A stretch of 64,000 nt of DNA from contig CAZGKW010000024.1 of NCBI GenBank assembly GCA_964526295.1, forward strand, positions 8,764 through 72,763. Direction: 5' to 3'. A program made the translations under genes and the position numbers. The stretch is from CAZGKW01 sp964526295. Its GTDB lineage: Bacteria > Planctomycetota > Phycisphaerae > FEN-1346. This document shows, piece after piece, positions 8,753-17,006 of this stretch. The notes beneath the pieces were generated by a model that was not told the DNA's origin, searched no databases, and was given only the letters and a program-made list of their open reading frames with translations. Numbering within the stretch: position 1 is the first letter of the stretch; every line of letters begins with the position of its first letter.

Positions 8753-10209
8753 CCCTGGTCTCCTTCCTGGTGCCGGGATTCAGGCGGCTCCGAGCCGGGC
8801 GGGGCGCCCGGCAGATCGAGCCGCACCTGCGTCCCGGCGCCCGGTTCGCTGGTGACACGGACGCGGATGCCATGGGCGGCGGCCACGTGCCGCACGATCG
8901 CCAGGCCGAGGCCCGACGATTCCCGATTATGCCGCACGGCTTCGTCGGCACGATAGTATTCTTCGAAAATGTGGGGGAGCTTTTCCGGGGGGATGCCGAT
9001 GCCCTCGTCCTCGACGGTGGCGGTCGCCCCGCCGCTCGACGTCGCGCGACACGTGATGCCTACGCGGCCGCCTTCGTGCGAGTAGGCGACGGCGTTGGCC
9101 AGGAGGTTCTGGAACATCATTTTCAGGTCGTCCTCGACGCCGCGGACCCGCGCGGCCTCCAGGTCGGTCTCGATTCGGGTCCGCCGAGCCCCGATCTGGG
9201 GCTCCAGGTGGGCGATGGAGGAGCGGATCAGGTCGGCCAGGTCGACCTCGGCGGGGGCGGGCCGCTCCCGGCCCTCGCTCCGGAGATTGGCGAGTTGGAG
9301 CATGTCCTGGATCTCGGCGGCCAGCCGGTTCGCCCGGGCGTCGATCCGCTCGACGACTTGCGTCGCCTCGGGCGGCAGGTCGCCGCAGTAGCCCTTCAGC
9401 AGGAGCTGCGTGTTGGCGCGAATGGCTGCGAAGGGGGCCTTCAGTTCGTGCGTCGTCCGCAGCAGGTGCCGGGTGCGTTCCCGCTGGGCGTGGACGAGGC
9501 GGCGGTTGGTTTCGTCCAACTCCTGGTCGCGGCGGCGGACCATCTGGGCCAGGTACGATGCCAGGTACCACACCACGAGGAAGATGGCGACCGCGCTGGC
9601 GACCCCCAGGGCAACGCTCCACGGGGTCCGGGCCATGTGGGTCCGAATGGCCGGGTCGGCATGGATGCTCGCCGGCGGCAGGACGCCCGTCTCCTCCAGC
9701 GCCACGCAGGTCGCGTAGAGCAGCGACGCAGCGGCCGTGACGAGCAGGCTCGCGCCGCGGGCCAGGAAGAGGCACGCCAGGACGATGTGGAAAAGGTAGG
9801 CGAACGGGACGTAGGTCTCGAGGCTGCCGACGAAGTGCACGACGACCGTCAGGACCACGAGGTCGACGGCGACCTGGAGCCAGAGATTTGCCCGGACGTG
9901 GCCGGGTTTCGGGGCGCGGCGGAGGCGACGGGCGTGGGCCAGGAACGCCAGGTTCTCCACGACCAGCACCGCCGCGACGACTAGCGGCCAGGCACCCGGC
10001 GGCGCCAAGTCCAGCCGGGCCATGAGCCCCTCCCACAGGCCGAGCAGGCCGAACGCCGTCAGCACGGCGATGACGACCCAGCGGAACCGGCAGAACCAGC
10101 GGACGTTGCGGACGAGGAGGCCCTCGGGCAGGTGCCGGGTTGCCGACGGCGCCGGGGCCGCAGGGCCGGCCGCATCGGCGTCGGTCGGCGGCAGTTCGTA
10201 GGTGGCCAT
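8740..10209 (-). CDS. Membrane sensor histidine kinase
   Basis: 489 residues. The N-terminal half (about 40-220) has five or six membrane helices. The kinase core follows: the H-box LLRTTHELKAPFAAIRAN (phosphorylated His within), the N-box FQNLLANAVAYSHEGG, the G1 box VEDEGIGIPPEKL and the G2 box SSGLGLAIVRHV. There is no PAS or extracytoplasmic sensor domain, so the signal is probably sensed in or near the membrane. The cognate regulator overlaps its 3' end. It sits 76 bases downstream of nqrF on the same strand, so it might be read through from the nqr operon, and a link to energy state is possible but unproven. Confidence 0.93.
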   Translation of the reverse strand: MATYELPPTDADAAGPAAPAPSATRHLPEGLLVRNVRWFCRFRWVVIAVLTAFGLLGLWEGLMARLDLAPPGAWPLVVAAVLVVENLAFLAHARRLRRAPKPGHVRANLWLQVAVDLVVLTVVVHFVGSLETYVPFAYLFHIVLACLFLARGASLLVTAAASLLYATCVALEETGVLPPASIHADPAIRTHMARTPWSVALGVASAVAIFLVVWYLASYLAQMVRRRDQELDETNRRLVHAQRERTRHLLRTTHELKAPFAAIRANTQLLLKGYCGDLPPEATQVVERIDARANRLAAEIQDMLQLANLRSEGRERPAPAEVDLADLIRSSIAHLEPQIGARRTRIETDLEAARVRGVEDDLKMMFQNLLANAVAYSHEGGRVGITCRATSSGGATATVEDEGIGIPPEKLPHIFEEYYRADEAVRHNRESSGLGLAIVRHVAAAHGIRVRVTSEPGAGTQVRLDLPGAPPGSEPPESRHQEGDQGWLT

Positions 10210-10285
10210 GAGCGTCGGCTCCTGCCGCGGCAGGCCGTGCAGCGGCCGGCTTGTCGGGTGCGGCGGCTTTCGCCGGGAGGGGCGG

Positions 10286-11380
10286 CTAATCGAACTTGTC
10301 GTAGAAGATGTCGTCGTCCTTGAGTCCCTTCTCCTCCAGGACGCGAGTGACGGCCTCGATCATCGGCTCGGGCCCGCACAGGAACGCCTGCCGCTTCTCG
10401 CCCGGGTCCAGGTACTTGTCGACCGACAGGTGGATGAACCCCGTCTCGCCCGGCCAGTCAGCATCCTCGGGGCCGGGTTCGCTGAGGGCGTAGACGACGT
10501 GGAGGTTCGGGTGCTCGGCGGCCAGCTCCTGCCACTTCTGGAGGTAAAACTCGTCGGCCGTCGTGCGGCAGCCGAAGAAAATCCAGCACGACCGCTCCGG
10601 CTGGTGCTTGTAGATCGTCTCAACGATGTTTTTGACGGGGGCCATGCCGCAGCCGCCGGCGACGCAGACGATCTCGGTCTCGGAGTCCTCCTCCAGGCGG
10701 AACTCGCCGAACGGGCCGGTGAAGATCACCGGGTTGCCCACCTGGAGGTTGTGGAGGTACGTGGAGCCGATGCCGCCCGGCACGAGCCGCACGACCAGCT
10801 CGACGACGTTCGGCTCGTGGACGGGGGAGCTGATCGAGTAGGCCCGCCAGACGGGGCCCTCGGGCGAGGGGGCCTGGATCTGGACGTACTGGCCGGGCCG
10901 GTGGTTGATTTCGGGCGGCTCGACGAGCCGCAGACGGATCTCCTTCGTGTCGGGCGTCAGGTGCCGCGTCGACTCGACCTCGGCCGAGAAGAGCTGGACG
11001 TTGAGGATGTCCTCCGGGATGCGAAGGTCCATCGCCTCGCGGACTTTGACCTGGCAGGCCAGGCGCACCCCCGAGCGGATGTCGCGGCGCGACAGAAACG
11101 GCAGCTCGGTCGGCAGGATCTGTCCGCCGCCCGCGAGGACCGTGACCTTGCAGAAGCCGCAGGTGCCCTTGCCGCCGCAGGCCGAGGGGATGTAGATTTC
11201 GCCGGCGTTCAGGGTCTCCAGAAGCGTCTGGCCGCCTTCGACCTCCAGGACCCGCTCGCCCGCGTTGATCGAGACCTGGCAGATGCCGTAGTCGAGGAGA
11301 TACCGCTCGGCGACGACCAGGCCGATCGCGAGGACGCCGAGGAGGCTGCCGAAGACCAGGATGGACCAGAGGAAGACCAT
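10286..11380 (-). CDS. nqrF: Na+-translocating NADH:quinone reductase subunit F
   Basis: 364 residues; the NADH-oxidising subunit. One N-terminal helix (LVFGSLLGVLAIGLVV) anchors a plant-type [2Fe-2S] ferredoxin domain with Cys in CGGKGTCGFCKVTV and a fourth Cys in LACQVKV. It is followed by a ferredoxin-reductase module with the FAD motif RAYSISSP and the NAD motif CVAGGCGMAPVKNI. Length is about 40 residues below the Vibrio protein. It is the last gene of nqrABCDEF, 6 bases after nqrE. Electrons enter here from NADH and pass to the flavins of NqrB and NqrC. Confidence 0.96.
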   Translation of the reverse strand: MVFLWSILVFGSLLGVLAIGLVVAERYLLDYGICQVSINAGERVLEVEGGQTLLETLNAGEIYIPSACGGKGTCGFCKVTVLAGGGQILPTELPFLSRRDIRSGVRLACQVKVREAMDLRIPEDILNVQLFSAEVESTRHLTPDTKEIRLRLVEPPEINHRPGQYVQIQAPSPEGPVWRAYSISSPVHEPNVVELVVRLVPGGIGSTYLHNLQVGNPVIFTGPFGEFRLEEDSETEIVCVAGGCGMAPVKNIVETIYKHQPERSCWIFFGCRTTADEFYLQKWQELAAEHPNLHVVYALSEPGPEDADWPGETGFIHLSVDKYLDPGEKRQAFLCGPEPMIEAVTRVLEEKGLKDDDIFYDKFD

Positions 11381-11386
11381 CGTCGT

Positions 11387-11992
11387 TCAATCCAAGGAAG
11401 CCATGCCCATGAAACCCATGAACGCCAGGGCCATGACGCCCGTGACGATCATGACGATCGAGACGCCCCGGAACGCCTTCGGCAGGTTGGCGTAGCCCAT
11501 CTTCTGCCTCAGGCCCGTCATCAGGGCGATGGCCAGGGCGAACGCCAGCCCCGACCCCAGGCCGTACCACGCCGCCTGCCACAGACTGTATTTAAAGATG
11601 TTTATCGCGAACAGGCTCGCCCCCAGGATGGCGCAGTTGACGGTGATCAGCGGCAGGAAGATGCCCAGCGAGTAGTACAGCCGCGGGCTGAACCGCTCGA
11701 CGACCATCTCGACGAGCTGCACGAACGCCGCGATTACCGCGATGAAGATGATGAACTGAAGGTGCTCCAGCCCGAGCGGCACGAGCACCTGGTGATGAAT
11801 CACGTGGTTGAGGATCGTCGTCGAGGTCATGACGAACGTGACGGCCGCCCCCAGGCCCAGGCTCGTCTCGTACTGGCGGGAGCACGCCAGGAACGAGCAC
11901 ATCCCCAGGAAGTACACCAGGAGGATGTTGTTCGTGAAGACCGCGGCGAAGAAGATGACGAGGGCGCTCGGGCCGCCGGCCGTGTCGCTCAT
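11387..11992 (-). CDS. nqrE: Na+-NQR subunit E
   Basis: 201 residues with six membrane helices. The start MSDTAGGPSALVIFFAAVFT and the segment FTNNILLVYFLGMCSFLACS match NqrE. The Cys in the latter and the Cys in TVNCAILGASLF are the membrane cysteines that, with NqrD, hold the intramembrane [2Fe-2S] cluster. The ATG at 11992 overlaps the stop of nqrD (ATGA). A longer open frame upstream is only the shadow of nqrD. It lies between nqrD and nqrF in an intact operon. Confidence 0.96.
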   Translation of the reverse strand: MSDTAGGPSALVIFFAAVFTNNILLVYFLGMCSFLACSRQYETSLGLGAAVTFVMTSTTILNHVIHHQVLVPLGLEHLQFIIFIAVIAAFVQLVEMVVERFSPRLYYSLGIFLPLITVNCAILGASLFAINIFKYSLWQAAWYGLGSGLAFALAIALMTGLRQKMGYANLPKAFRGVSIVMIVTGVMALAFMGFMGMASLD

Positions 11993-12657
11993 CCGGGCTC
12001 CTCCTCCGTCTCCTGCTGGAGCCCCAGGGCGTAGAACAGGGCCACCAGGAACCCCAGGGCGATGAACGCCCCGGGGGCGAGCTTCATCACCAGGTTCGGC
12101 TCGTACCCGGGGACCTCGAACAGGACCCACTCCTGGCCGAACATAACCCGCCCGCTGCCGCCCACCTCGCGCACCAGGCCGATGATCGCCAGGACCGCCG
12201 CGTAGCCCAGCCCGTTGGCCACCCCGTCGATGAGGCTGAGGCGGGGCCGCTCGTGCAGGGCGAACGCCTCGGCCCGGCCCATGACGATGCAGTTCGTGAT
12301 GATCAGGCCCACATACGCCCCGAGCCGCTTCGACATGTCCCAATAGTATGCCTTCAAAAACTGGTCCACCAGGATGACGAACGTGGCGATGACGGCCACC
12401 TCGGCGATCATGCGGATCCGCCGGGGGATGAACCCCCGCATCGCCGAGACGATCACGTTCGACATGGCGATGACGAAGATGACGGCGGCCCCCATGACGA
12501 GGGCGTTCTCGAGGCGCGTCGTCACGGCCAGGGCCGAGCAGATGCCCAGGACCTGGATGGCGATGGGGTTGTTGCGCCAGACGCCGGCCGTGAACGTCAG
12601 GATGCCCTTCCGTTCGCCGCCCATGGCCGCCGGCACATTTGGCGCGCTGCCGGTCAC
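11989..12657 (-). CDS. nqrD: Na+-NQR subunit D
   Basis: 222 residues, six helices, homologous to NqrE. Diagnostic segments are NNPIAIQVLGICSALAVTT near the N terminus and GLIITNCIVMGRAEAFAL. Each brings one of the cysteines of the membrane iron-sulfur site. The GTG at 12657 was chosen because it overlaps the stop of nqrC (GTGA) and follows GGAGGGCGACCG, a good ribosome site; an ATG at 12624 would give the more usual N-terminal length but has no such site. Part of the nqr operon. Confidence 0.94.
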   Translation of the reverse strand: MTGSAPNVPAAMGGERKGILTFTAGVWRNNPIAIQVLGICSALAVTTRLENALVMGAAVIFVIAMSNVIVSAMRGFIPRRIRMIAEVAVIATFVILVDQFLKAYYWDMSKRLGAYVGLIITNCIVMGRAEAFALHERPRLSLIDGVANGLGYAAVLAIIGLVREVGGSGRVMFGQEWVLFEVPGYEPNLVMKLAPGAFIALGFLVALFYALGLQQETEEEPG

Positions 12658-13238
12658 CGGTCGCCCTCCGCCGTCAGGGCCTCCGCCAGCGTCCGCTCCA
12701 GCATGGCTTCGACCCGCTGGCTGGTCATCGTTGCCCCGGTGATGCCTTTGACTCTGAGGTCCACCGTCTCGCCGCGCGGCACGGGCATGTCCTTGAACTG
12801 CTCCCGGAAGGCGGGCGTCTCGATCTCGCCGCCGAGGCCCGGCGTCTCGTCGTGCTTGTAGAACGTCACGCTTCGGATGGTCTCGAAGTCCGGTTCCAGC
12901 GCGACGAACCCTTCGATCGGTCCCCACAGGCCTTTGCCGGTGAAGGGGATGGCGACCGCCTCATCGGTCCGGTACGCCGTCCGTCCGGCCACCTGGACCT
13001 CGCGGACCTGCTCGTCGAACCGGGCGAGGACCTCTCCGCTGGTGGCCGGCCGCTCGGAGCCGCCCTCGCGGACCGTCGTCGGCAGGCCGAGGACGTCGAG
13101 GATGTTGCGGGCCCTCTCGGCCCGCTCGTTCATCTTGCGCCGCTCGGCGGTGATCTCGCGGGCCGCCGTAAGCAGGGCGGCACACCCCACGCCTATGGCG
13201 ACCGCGAACAGCACCGTGTAAGCCGGTCCGCGTTTCAC
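12654..13238 (-). CDS. nqrC: Na+-NQR subunit C (short form)
   Basis: 194 residues with one N-terminal helix and a periplasmic FMN domain. The covalent flavin site is GITGATMTS, the acceptor being Thr170. The protein is about 60 residues shorter than Vibrio NqrC, nearer the size of RnfG, but the gene order and the presence of nqrF identify the complex as NQR. The GTG at 13238 overlaps the nqrB stop (GTGA); longer upstream frame is shadow. The loss is in the N-terminal half, where Vibrio NqrC has extra loops. Confidence 0.92.
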   Translation of the reverse strand: MKRGPAYTVLFAVAIGVGCAALLTAAREITAERRKMNERAERARNILDVLGLPTTVREGGSERPATSGEVLARFDEQVREVQVAGRTAYRTDEAVAIPFTGKGLWGPIEGFVALEPDFETIRSVTFYKHDETPGLGGEIETPAFREQFKDMPVPRGETVDLRVKGITGATMTSQRVEAMLERTLAEALTAEGDR

Positions 13239-14386
13239 GTCTGGAGCCTCCGCACGCGCATCCGAATGACCAACTCGTCCAGGGCCGGGGCGGCGATGTT
13301 GCCCAGCAGGATGGCGAACGTCACGCCCTCGACGTACCCCGTCAGGTTGCGGATCAGCAGCACCAGGACGCCGATCAGGACGCCGTACATCACCTTGGCC
13401 GGGTTCGTGATCGGGCCGCTCACCGGGTCGGTCGCCATGAAGAACGTCCCGAACAGCAGCCCGCCGGCCCAGACGTGCCACCACACCGGACCGAACTGAT
13501 CGGGCGCCGCCCCGCGCAGCACGGCCCCCAACAGGAGGAACGCCGCGAGTGCCGCGACGACCGTCCGCCAGTTTACCACGCCCACGACGATCAGGAACAG
13601 GCCGCCCAGCAGAATGCAGACGGCGCTCGTCTCCCCGATGCACCCCTGGATGTTGCCCCACACGAGGTTCGCCACGGGCTCGGCCTGTTCGTAGAACGGC
13701 TCGGCCGATTCGAGGGCGGCCTTGGCCTGTGCCAGGGGCGTCGCCGTGGTGATCGCGTCGACGCCTGCCGCAGCGCCGTAGGCGGTCCCGGTAGCGGCCT
13801 CGGCCGCCTGCTCCGGGGCGGTGGCATACTCCAACAGCCTCCCCGGCCACGCCACCTTCGGGTCGATCCATCGGCCCATCGACTTGGGGTACCCGATGGT
13901 CAGGATGGCCCGGCCGACAAGGGCCGCGTTGAACAGGTTCCGCCCCGTCCCGCCGAAGATCTCCTTTCCGATGATCACGCCGGCGGCGATCCCCACCGCC
14001 ACCATCCACAGCGGAATCCCCGGCGGCAAGGCCAGCGGGAAGATCAGGCCCGTCACCAGGAACCCCTCGTTGATCTCCTCCCGCCGGATGCAGGCGAACA
14101 GGACCTCGACCGTCCCGCCGACGACGTAGGAGACGAGAATCACCACCAGGGCCCGGAGGCCGAAGAGGTACACCCCCGCCAGCAGGGGCGGCGCCAGACC
14201 GACGATGACCATCGACATATACCGCTTGACGTCGAGCGGGTCGCGGATCCACGGGGCCGTGGCCGGGGCCTTCTTCGGCCACAGGTGGAAGTTCTCGATC
14301 GCCTCGAAGAGCGGCTCGAAGAAGCCCAAGGGCCCCCGCTGGAATCGCGGCCGGAGACGGTCGAAGACGCGTTCCAGGGCCTTCAT
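13235..14386 (-). CDS. nqrB: Na+-NQR subunit B
   Basis: 383 residues, the main membrane subunit thought to carry Na+ and to bind FMN and riboflavin. The N-terminal cytoplasmic tail (LERVFDRLRPRFQRGPLGFF) and helices match the RnfD/NqrB family. The flavin-attachment region reads AITTATPLAQ, so the acceptor Thr216 is kept but the usual S-G-A-T is T-T-A-T. The start ATG at 14386 overlaps the nqrA stop (ATGA). Upstream frame in the same phase is the shadow of the Ala-rich tail of NqrA. Confidence 0.95.
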   Translation of the reverse strand: MKALERVFDRLRPRFQRGPLGFFEPLFEAIENFHLWPKKAPATAPWIRDPLDVKRYMSMVIVGLAPPLLAGVYLFGLRALVVILVSYVVGGTVEVLFACIRREEINEGFLVTGLIFPLALPPGIPLWMVAVGIAAGVIIGKEIFGGTGRNLFNAALVGRAILTIGYPKSMGRWIDPKVAWPGRLLEYATAPEQAAEAATGTAYGAAAGVDAITTATPLAQAKAALESAEPFYEQAEPVANLVWGNIQGCIGETSAVCILLGGLFLIVVGVVNWRTVVAALAAFLLLGAVLRGAAPDQFGPVWWHVWAGGLLFGTFFMATDPVSGPITNPAKVMYGVLIGVLVLLIRNLTGYVEGVTFAILLGNIAAPALDELVIRMRVRRLQT

Positions 14387-15774
14387 GAGGCGGCCCCTTC
14401 TTCCGCTCCGGCGGCCGACGCCTCCGCCGCCGCGGCCGCCTCGGCCGCATGGGCCCGCTCCTCGGCCAGCTCCCGCCGGGCCTCCAGCAGCTGCTCCCGC
14501 AGCTCGATCTTTGACGGGCACACGTACGAGCAGAGCCCGCACCCGACGCACAGGTCCACGCCCAGCCGCTCCGCGTCGTCCAGCGAGCCTTGGTAGAGAT
14601 ATTTATGGATCATGTGCGGCATGATCCGGGCCGGGCAGACCTCCTCGCACTGGCCGCAGGCGATGCAGGCCCGCCCCTCGCCGCGGAGGGCCGACGGGAT
14701 CCGCTCCGGAAACTCGCCGCGCAGCGACGACAGGAACGTCCGGCTGTACGACTGCCGCGACCACCCCGGCCGCATCCACCCCATGAGCTGCCGCTCCCGC
14801 ATCGGCTGGAGCGCCGTCAGGCCCGCGCATTCGAGCGGCACGCCCCTGACACCGTCGTCGAGCACGTCGCCGGTCATCGCGCCGCCGAGGACAATCCGCG
14901 CCCCATCCTCGAACTCCGCCGACCGGATCGCTTCGATGGAATAGCCCGCCGGCAGCCGAAGGTGCCGCGGGTCACGCGCCGCCGGGCCGCCGACGGTCAC
15001 CAGGGCGTCGAGCGTCGGCCGCGAATCGGTCAGGGCCCGGTCGACCGCCAGCACCCCCTCGGTCCGAACGGCCCACACGGGCCCCCTGTCCGCGTCCAGG
15101 CCCAGCCCTCGGGCCAACAGCGCGAAGTTGTCCATCGGGTACAGGAGCGGGATCGTCGCGACCTGGAGGAACGCGTGGCCCCGCAGGTGCTCGCGGACCT
15201 CGCGGGCGAACGCCGACTGGACCTCGGGCATGACGAAGTAGATCGGCTGGTACTCCAGCAGGCCCTGGATCCGCTCCAGCCCCCGGCTGAACGCGTCCAG
15301 CTCCGACCGGAGCTGGGCTTCCCCGCGCGATCCGTACGGCTCCAGACGCACCGTCGAGACGATCACGGCGGACGGCGATGCGGACGGGTCGGCGACGTCG
15401 CCCGTGTGGGCATCCTCGACGAACCGCCAGGCGCCCAACTCGACGAGCTTCCGCCGCGGGTCCGACTCGCCGGTCTGCTCGTCGCCCGGTTCGCCCGGCG
15501 CGAGGCCCTCCAGGACGATATGTCCCTCGACCGCCTCCAGGCGGACCGTCCCGCCGCGCGGCGCAAGCAGCGGCCCCCCGAATCGCTTCGGGTCACGCGC
15601 CAGGACATCACCCGCCCGCACCGTCTGTCCGTCCTCGACGGCCGGCTCAGTGAACTCGAATCGTCCACCCGCGAGCGGCAGAAAGAGGGCGTCCGGCTCG
15701 GGGGGCGTCTCGGTCCGCGACGTCGGCCGCCCCGCCAACGGGACGCTGTAGCCGCCTCTCCGCTTCAGGTGCAT
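14383..15774 (-). CDS. nqrA: Na+-NQR subunit A with RnfC-like double [4Fe-4S] domain
   Basis: 463 residues; first gene of the operon. The N-terminal part (KRRGGYSVPLAGRP, then a biotinyl-like beta domain with RGGTVRLEAVEGHIVLEG) is the NqrA/RnfC fold. Unlike Vibrio NqrA, which has no iron-sulfur cluster, the C-terminal part has two complete C-x2-C-x2-C-x3-C-P motifs (Cys370/373/376/380 and 409/412/415/419), as in RnfC, followed by an Ala/Glu-rich coiled tail of about 40 residues. The ATG at 15774 follows AAGGAGTGCGG at good spacing; a GTG at 15780 would overlap that site. The promoter is about 60 bases upstream. Confidence 0.9.
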   Translation of the reverse strand: MHLKRRGGYSVPLAGRPTSRTETPPEPDALFLPLAGGRFEFTEPAVEDGQTVRAGDVLARDPKRFGGPLLAPRGGTVRLEAVEGHIVLEGLAPGEPGDEQTGESDPRRKLVELGAWRFVEDAHTGDVADPSASPSAVIVSTVRLEPYGSRGEAQLRSELDAFSRGLERIQGLLEYQPIYFVMPEVQSAFAREVREHLRGHAFLQVATIPLLYPMDNFALLARGLGLDADRGPVWAVRTEGVLAVDRALTDSRPTLDALVTVGGPAARDPRHLRLPAGYSIEAIRSAEFEDGARIVLGGAMTGDVLDDGVRGVPLECAGLTALQPMRERQLMGWMRPGWSRQSYSRTFLSSLRGEFPERIPSALRGEGRACIACGQCEEVCPARIMPHMIHKYLYQGSLDDAERLGVDLCVGCGLCSYVCPSKIELREQLLEARRELAEERAHAAEAAAAAEASAAGAEEGAAS

Positions 15775-15833
15775 CCGCACTCCTTGCCCGCTTCGCCCCT
15801 GTCAAAGCCATCCAGGCCGGGACAGTTCCGCCG

Positions 15834-15862
15834 ATTTTGGCGACGCTTTCGTCGGAAATCAA
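15834..15862 (-). promoter_or_regulatory. Candidate sigma-70 promoter of the nqr operon
   Basis: On the minus strand, -35 TTGATT (15862-15857), a 17-base spacer and -10 CAAAAT (15839-15834) lie in the 155-base gap between the heme operon and nqrA. Match to consensus is moderate. Confidence 0.5.
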
Positions 15863-15929
15863 GAAGCTGTTTACCATCTCCTACCGGGCGGCTGGGAATT
15901 ACGGCGGCCCGGAGCGGTGCAAGAAGGCC

Positions 15930-16997
15930 TCAGTCCAGGAAGTATCGCATGGAGGTCTTCTTGAACTCGCGGGTGGAGAAAAGGACCGCGTGGTCGCGGG
16001 CACCGACCTCCTCGGCGAGCCGGGCCGCAAGACCTCTCACGGCACTCTCCGAGCCGCCGTGGAGCATCGCGTAGAGGTTGTACGGAAAGGCGGGCTCGTC
16101 GGCCTTCTCGTCGGCGGGGAGGCGGGGGCGGCGGTAGCAGTGGGTCACTTCCGGCCGCTCGGCCAGATGGCGGCCCGCCTCGTCGACCTGCTCGTTCGGC
16201 ACGTTGAAGGCGGCCATGCCGTTCGCCCGGTAGCCGAGCGACCGGTGCTGAACGACCGCGCCGAATCGGCGGATGACGCCCAAGGCGAGCCACTCGCGGA
16301 TCTGCTCCAGTATCCATTCGACGGGGCGGTCGAGCTGCGAGGCTGCGGATTCGAAGGGCTCCGCGACCGGCGCGAGGCCGTCCTGCACGAGACGGACGAA
16401 CTGCTTCTGCCGGTCGTCGAGACCGACCGGCCCCTTGCTCGTTGTACGCGGCGGGTCTCCGGCCCCGCCGCGCTCCGTCTGGCCGGGCCTGCTGCCCGGC
16501 AGGACGTCACTCGTTGCTCCCGCCACGGGCTCGTTCGCGGTGCGGGCCGGCGGGCGCACCGCAAAAGTTGCGCGAATCTTGTAGACCGCCCGGGCGGGGA
16601 GGGCGTGAAACGCACAGCCCGTGTCCGTCTCGAGGTCCGCGAGCGTCCGCTCGATCTCCTCCGCCGACCTCGCCGTCAGGGTGAACCACAGGTTGAGCCG
16701 GTGCCGCCTCTCGTAGTTGTGCGTTACGCCCGGCAGGGCACTGACCCGCTCGGCGACTTCCTCAATCCGCTCCGGCGGCACCGCGGCCGCGACCAGCGTC
16801 GAGGTGTAGCCCAGCCGCTTCGAATCGAAGATCGGGCCTAGCCGGCGGATCGGCCCGTCATCGACCATACGCCGGACGCGGGTCAGCACCTCTTCGGCAT
16901 CCGCCCCGAGTTCGTCGGCCAGTGCCTCGAACGGGCGGGCCGCGACCGGCAGGTCCGATTGGACCGCCGACAGGATTCGCCGATCGAGATCGTCCAT
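15930..16997 (-). CDS. ahbA-ahbB: Siroheme decarboxylase, fused AhbA-AhbB
   Basis: 355 residues containing two Lrp/AsnC-like units end to end. The first (1-~150) runs from DLDRRILSAVQSDLPVAARPF to CAFHALPARAVYKIRATF; the second (~190-355) runs from DDRQKQFVRLVQDGLAPVAEPF to HAVLFSTREFKKTSMRYF, with YNLYAMLHG in it. A Gly/Pro/Thr-rich linker of about 40 residues joins them. In Desulfovibrio and methanogens AhbA and AhbB are separate chains of a heterodimer that decarboxylates siroheme to 12,18-didecarboxysiroheme. The related nitrite-reductase proteins NirDLGH make heme d1, but the ahbC and ahbD neighbours point to heme b. Only 9 bases separate it from ahbD. Confidence 0.88.
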   Translation of the reverse strand: MDDLDRRILSAVQSDLPVAARPFEALADELGADAEEVLTRVRRMVDDGPIRRLGPIFDSKRLGYTSTLVAAAVPPERIEEVAERVSALPGVTHNYERRHRLNLWFTLTARSAEEIERTLADLETDTGCAFHALPARAVYKIRATFAVRPPARTANEPVAGATSDVLPGSRPGQTERGGAGDPPRTTSKGPVGLDDRQKQFVRLVQDGLAPVAEPFESAASQLDRPVEWILEQIREWLALGVIRRFGAVVQHRSLGYRANGMAAFNVPNEQVDEAGRHLAERPEVTHCYRRPRLPADEKADEPAFPYNLYAMLHGGSESAVRGLAARLAEEVGARDHAVLFSTREFKKTSMRYFLD

Positions 16998-17006
16998 GCG
17001 GCTGGC

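Noticed and set aside
10286..15774. RNF complex instead of NQR
   Set aside because: NqrF with its 2Fe-2S and FAD/NAD modules is present, RnfB is absent and gene order is nqrABCDEF; only subunit A has RnfC-like features.
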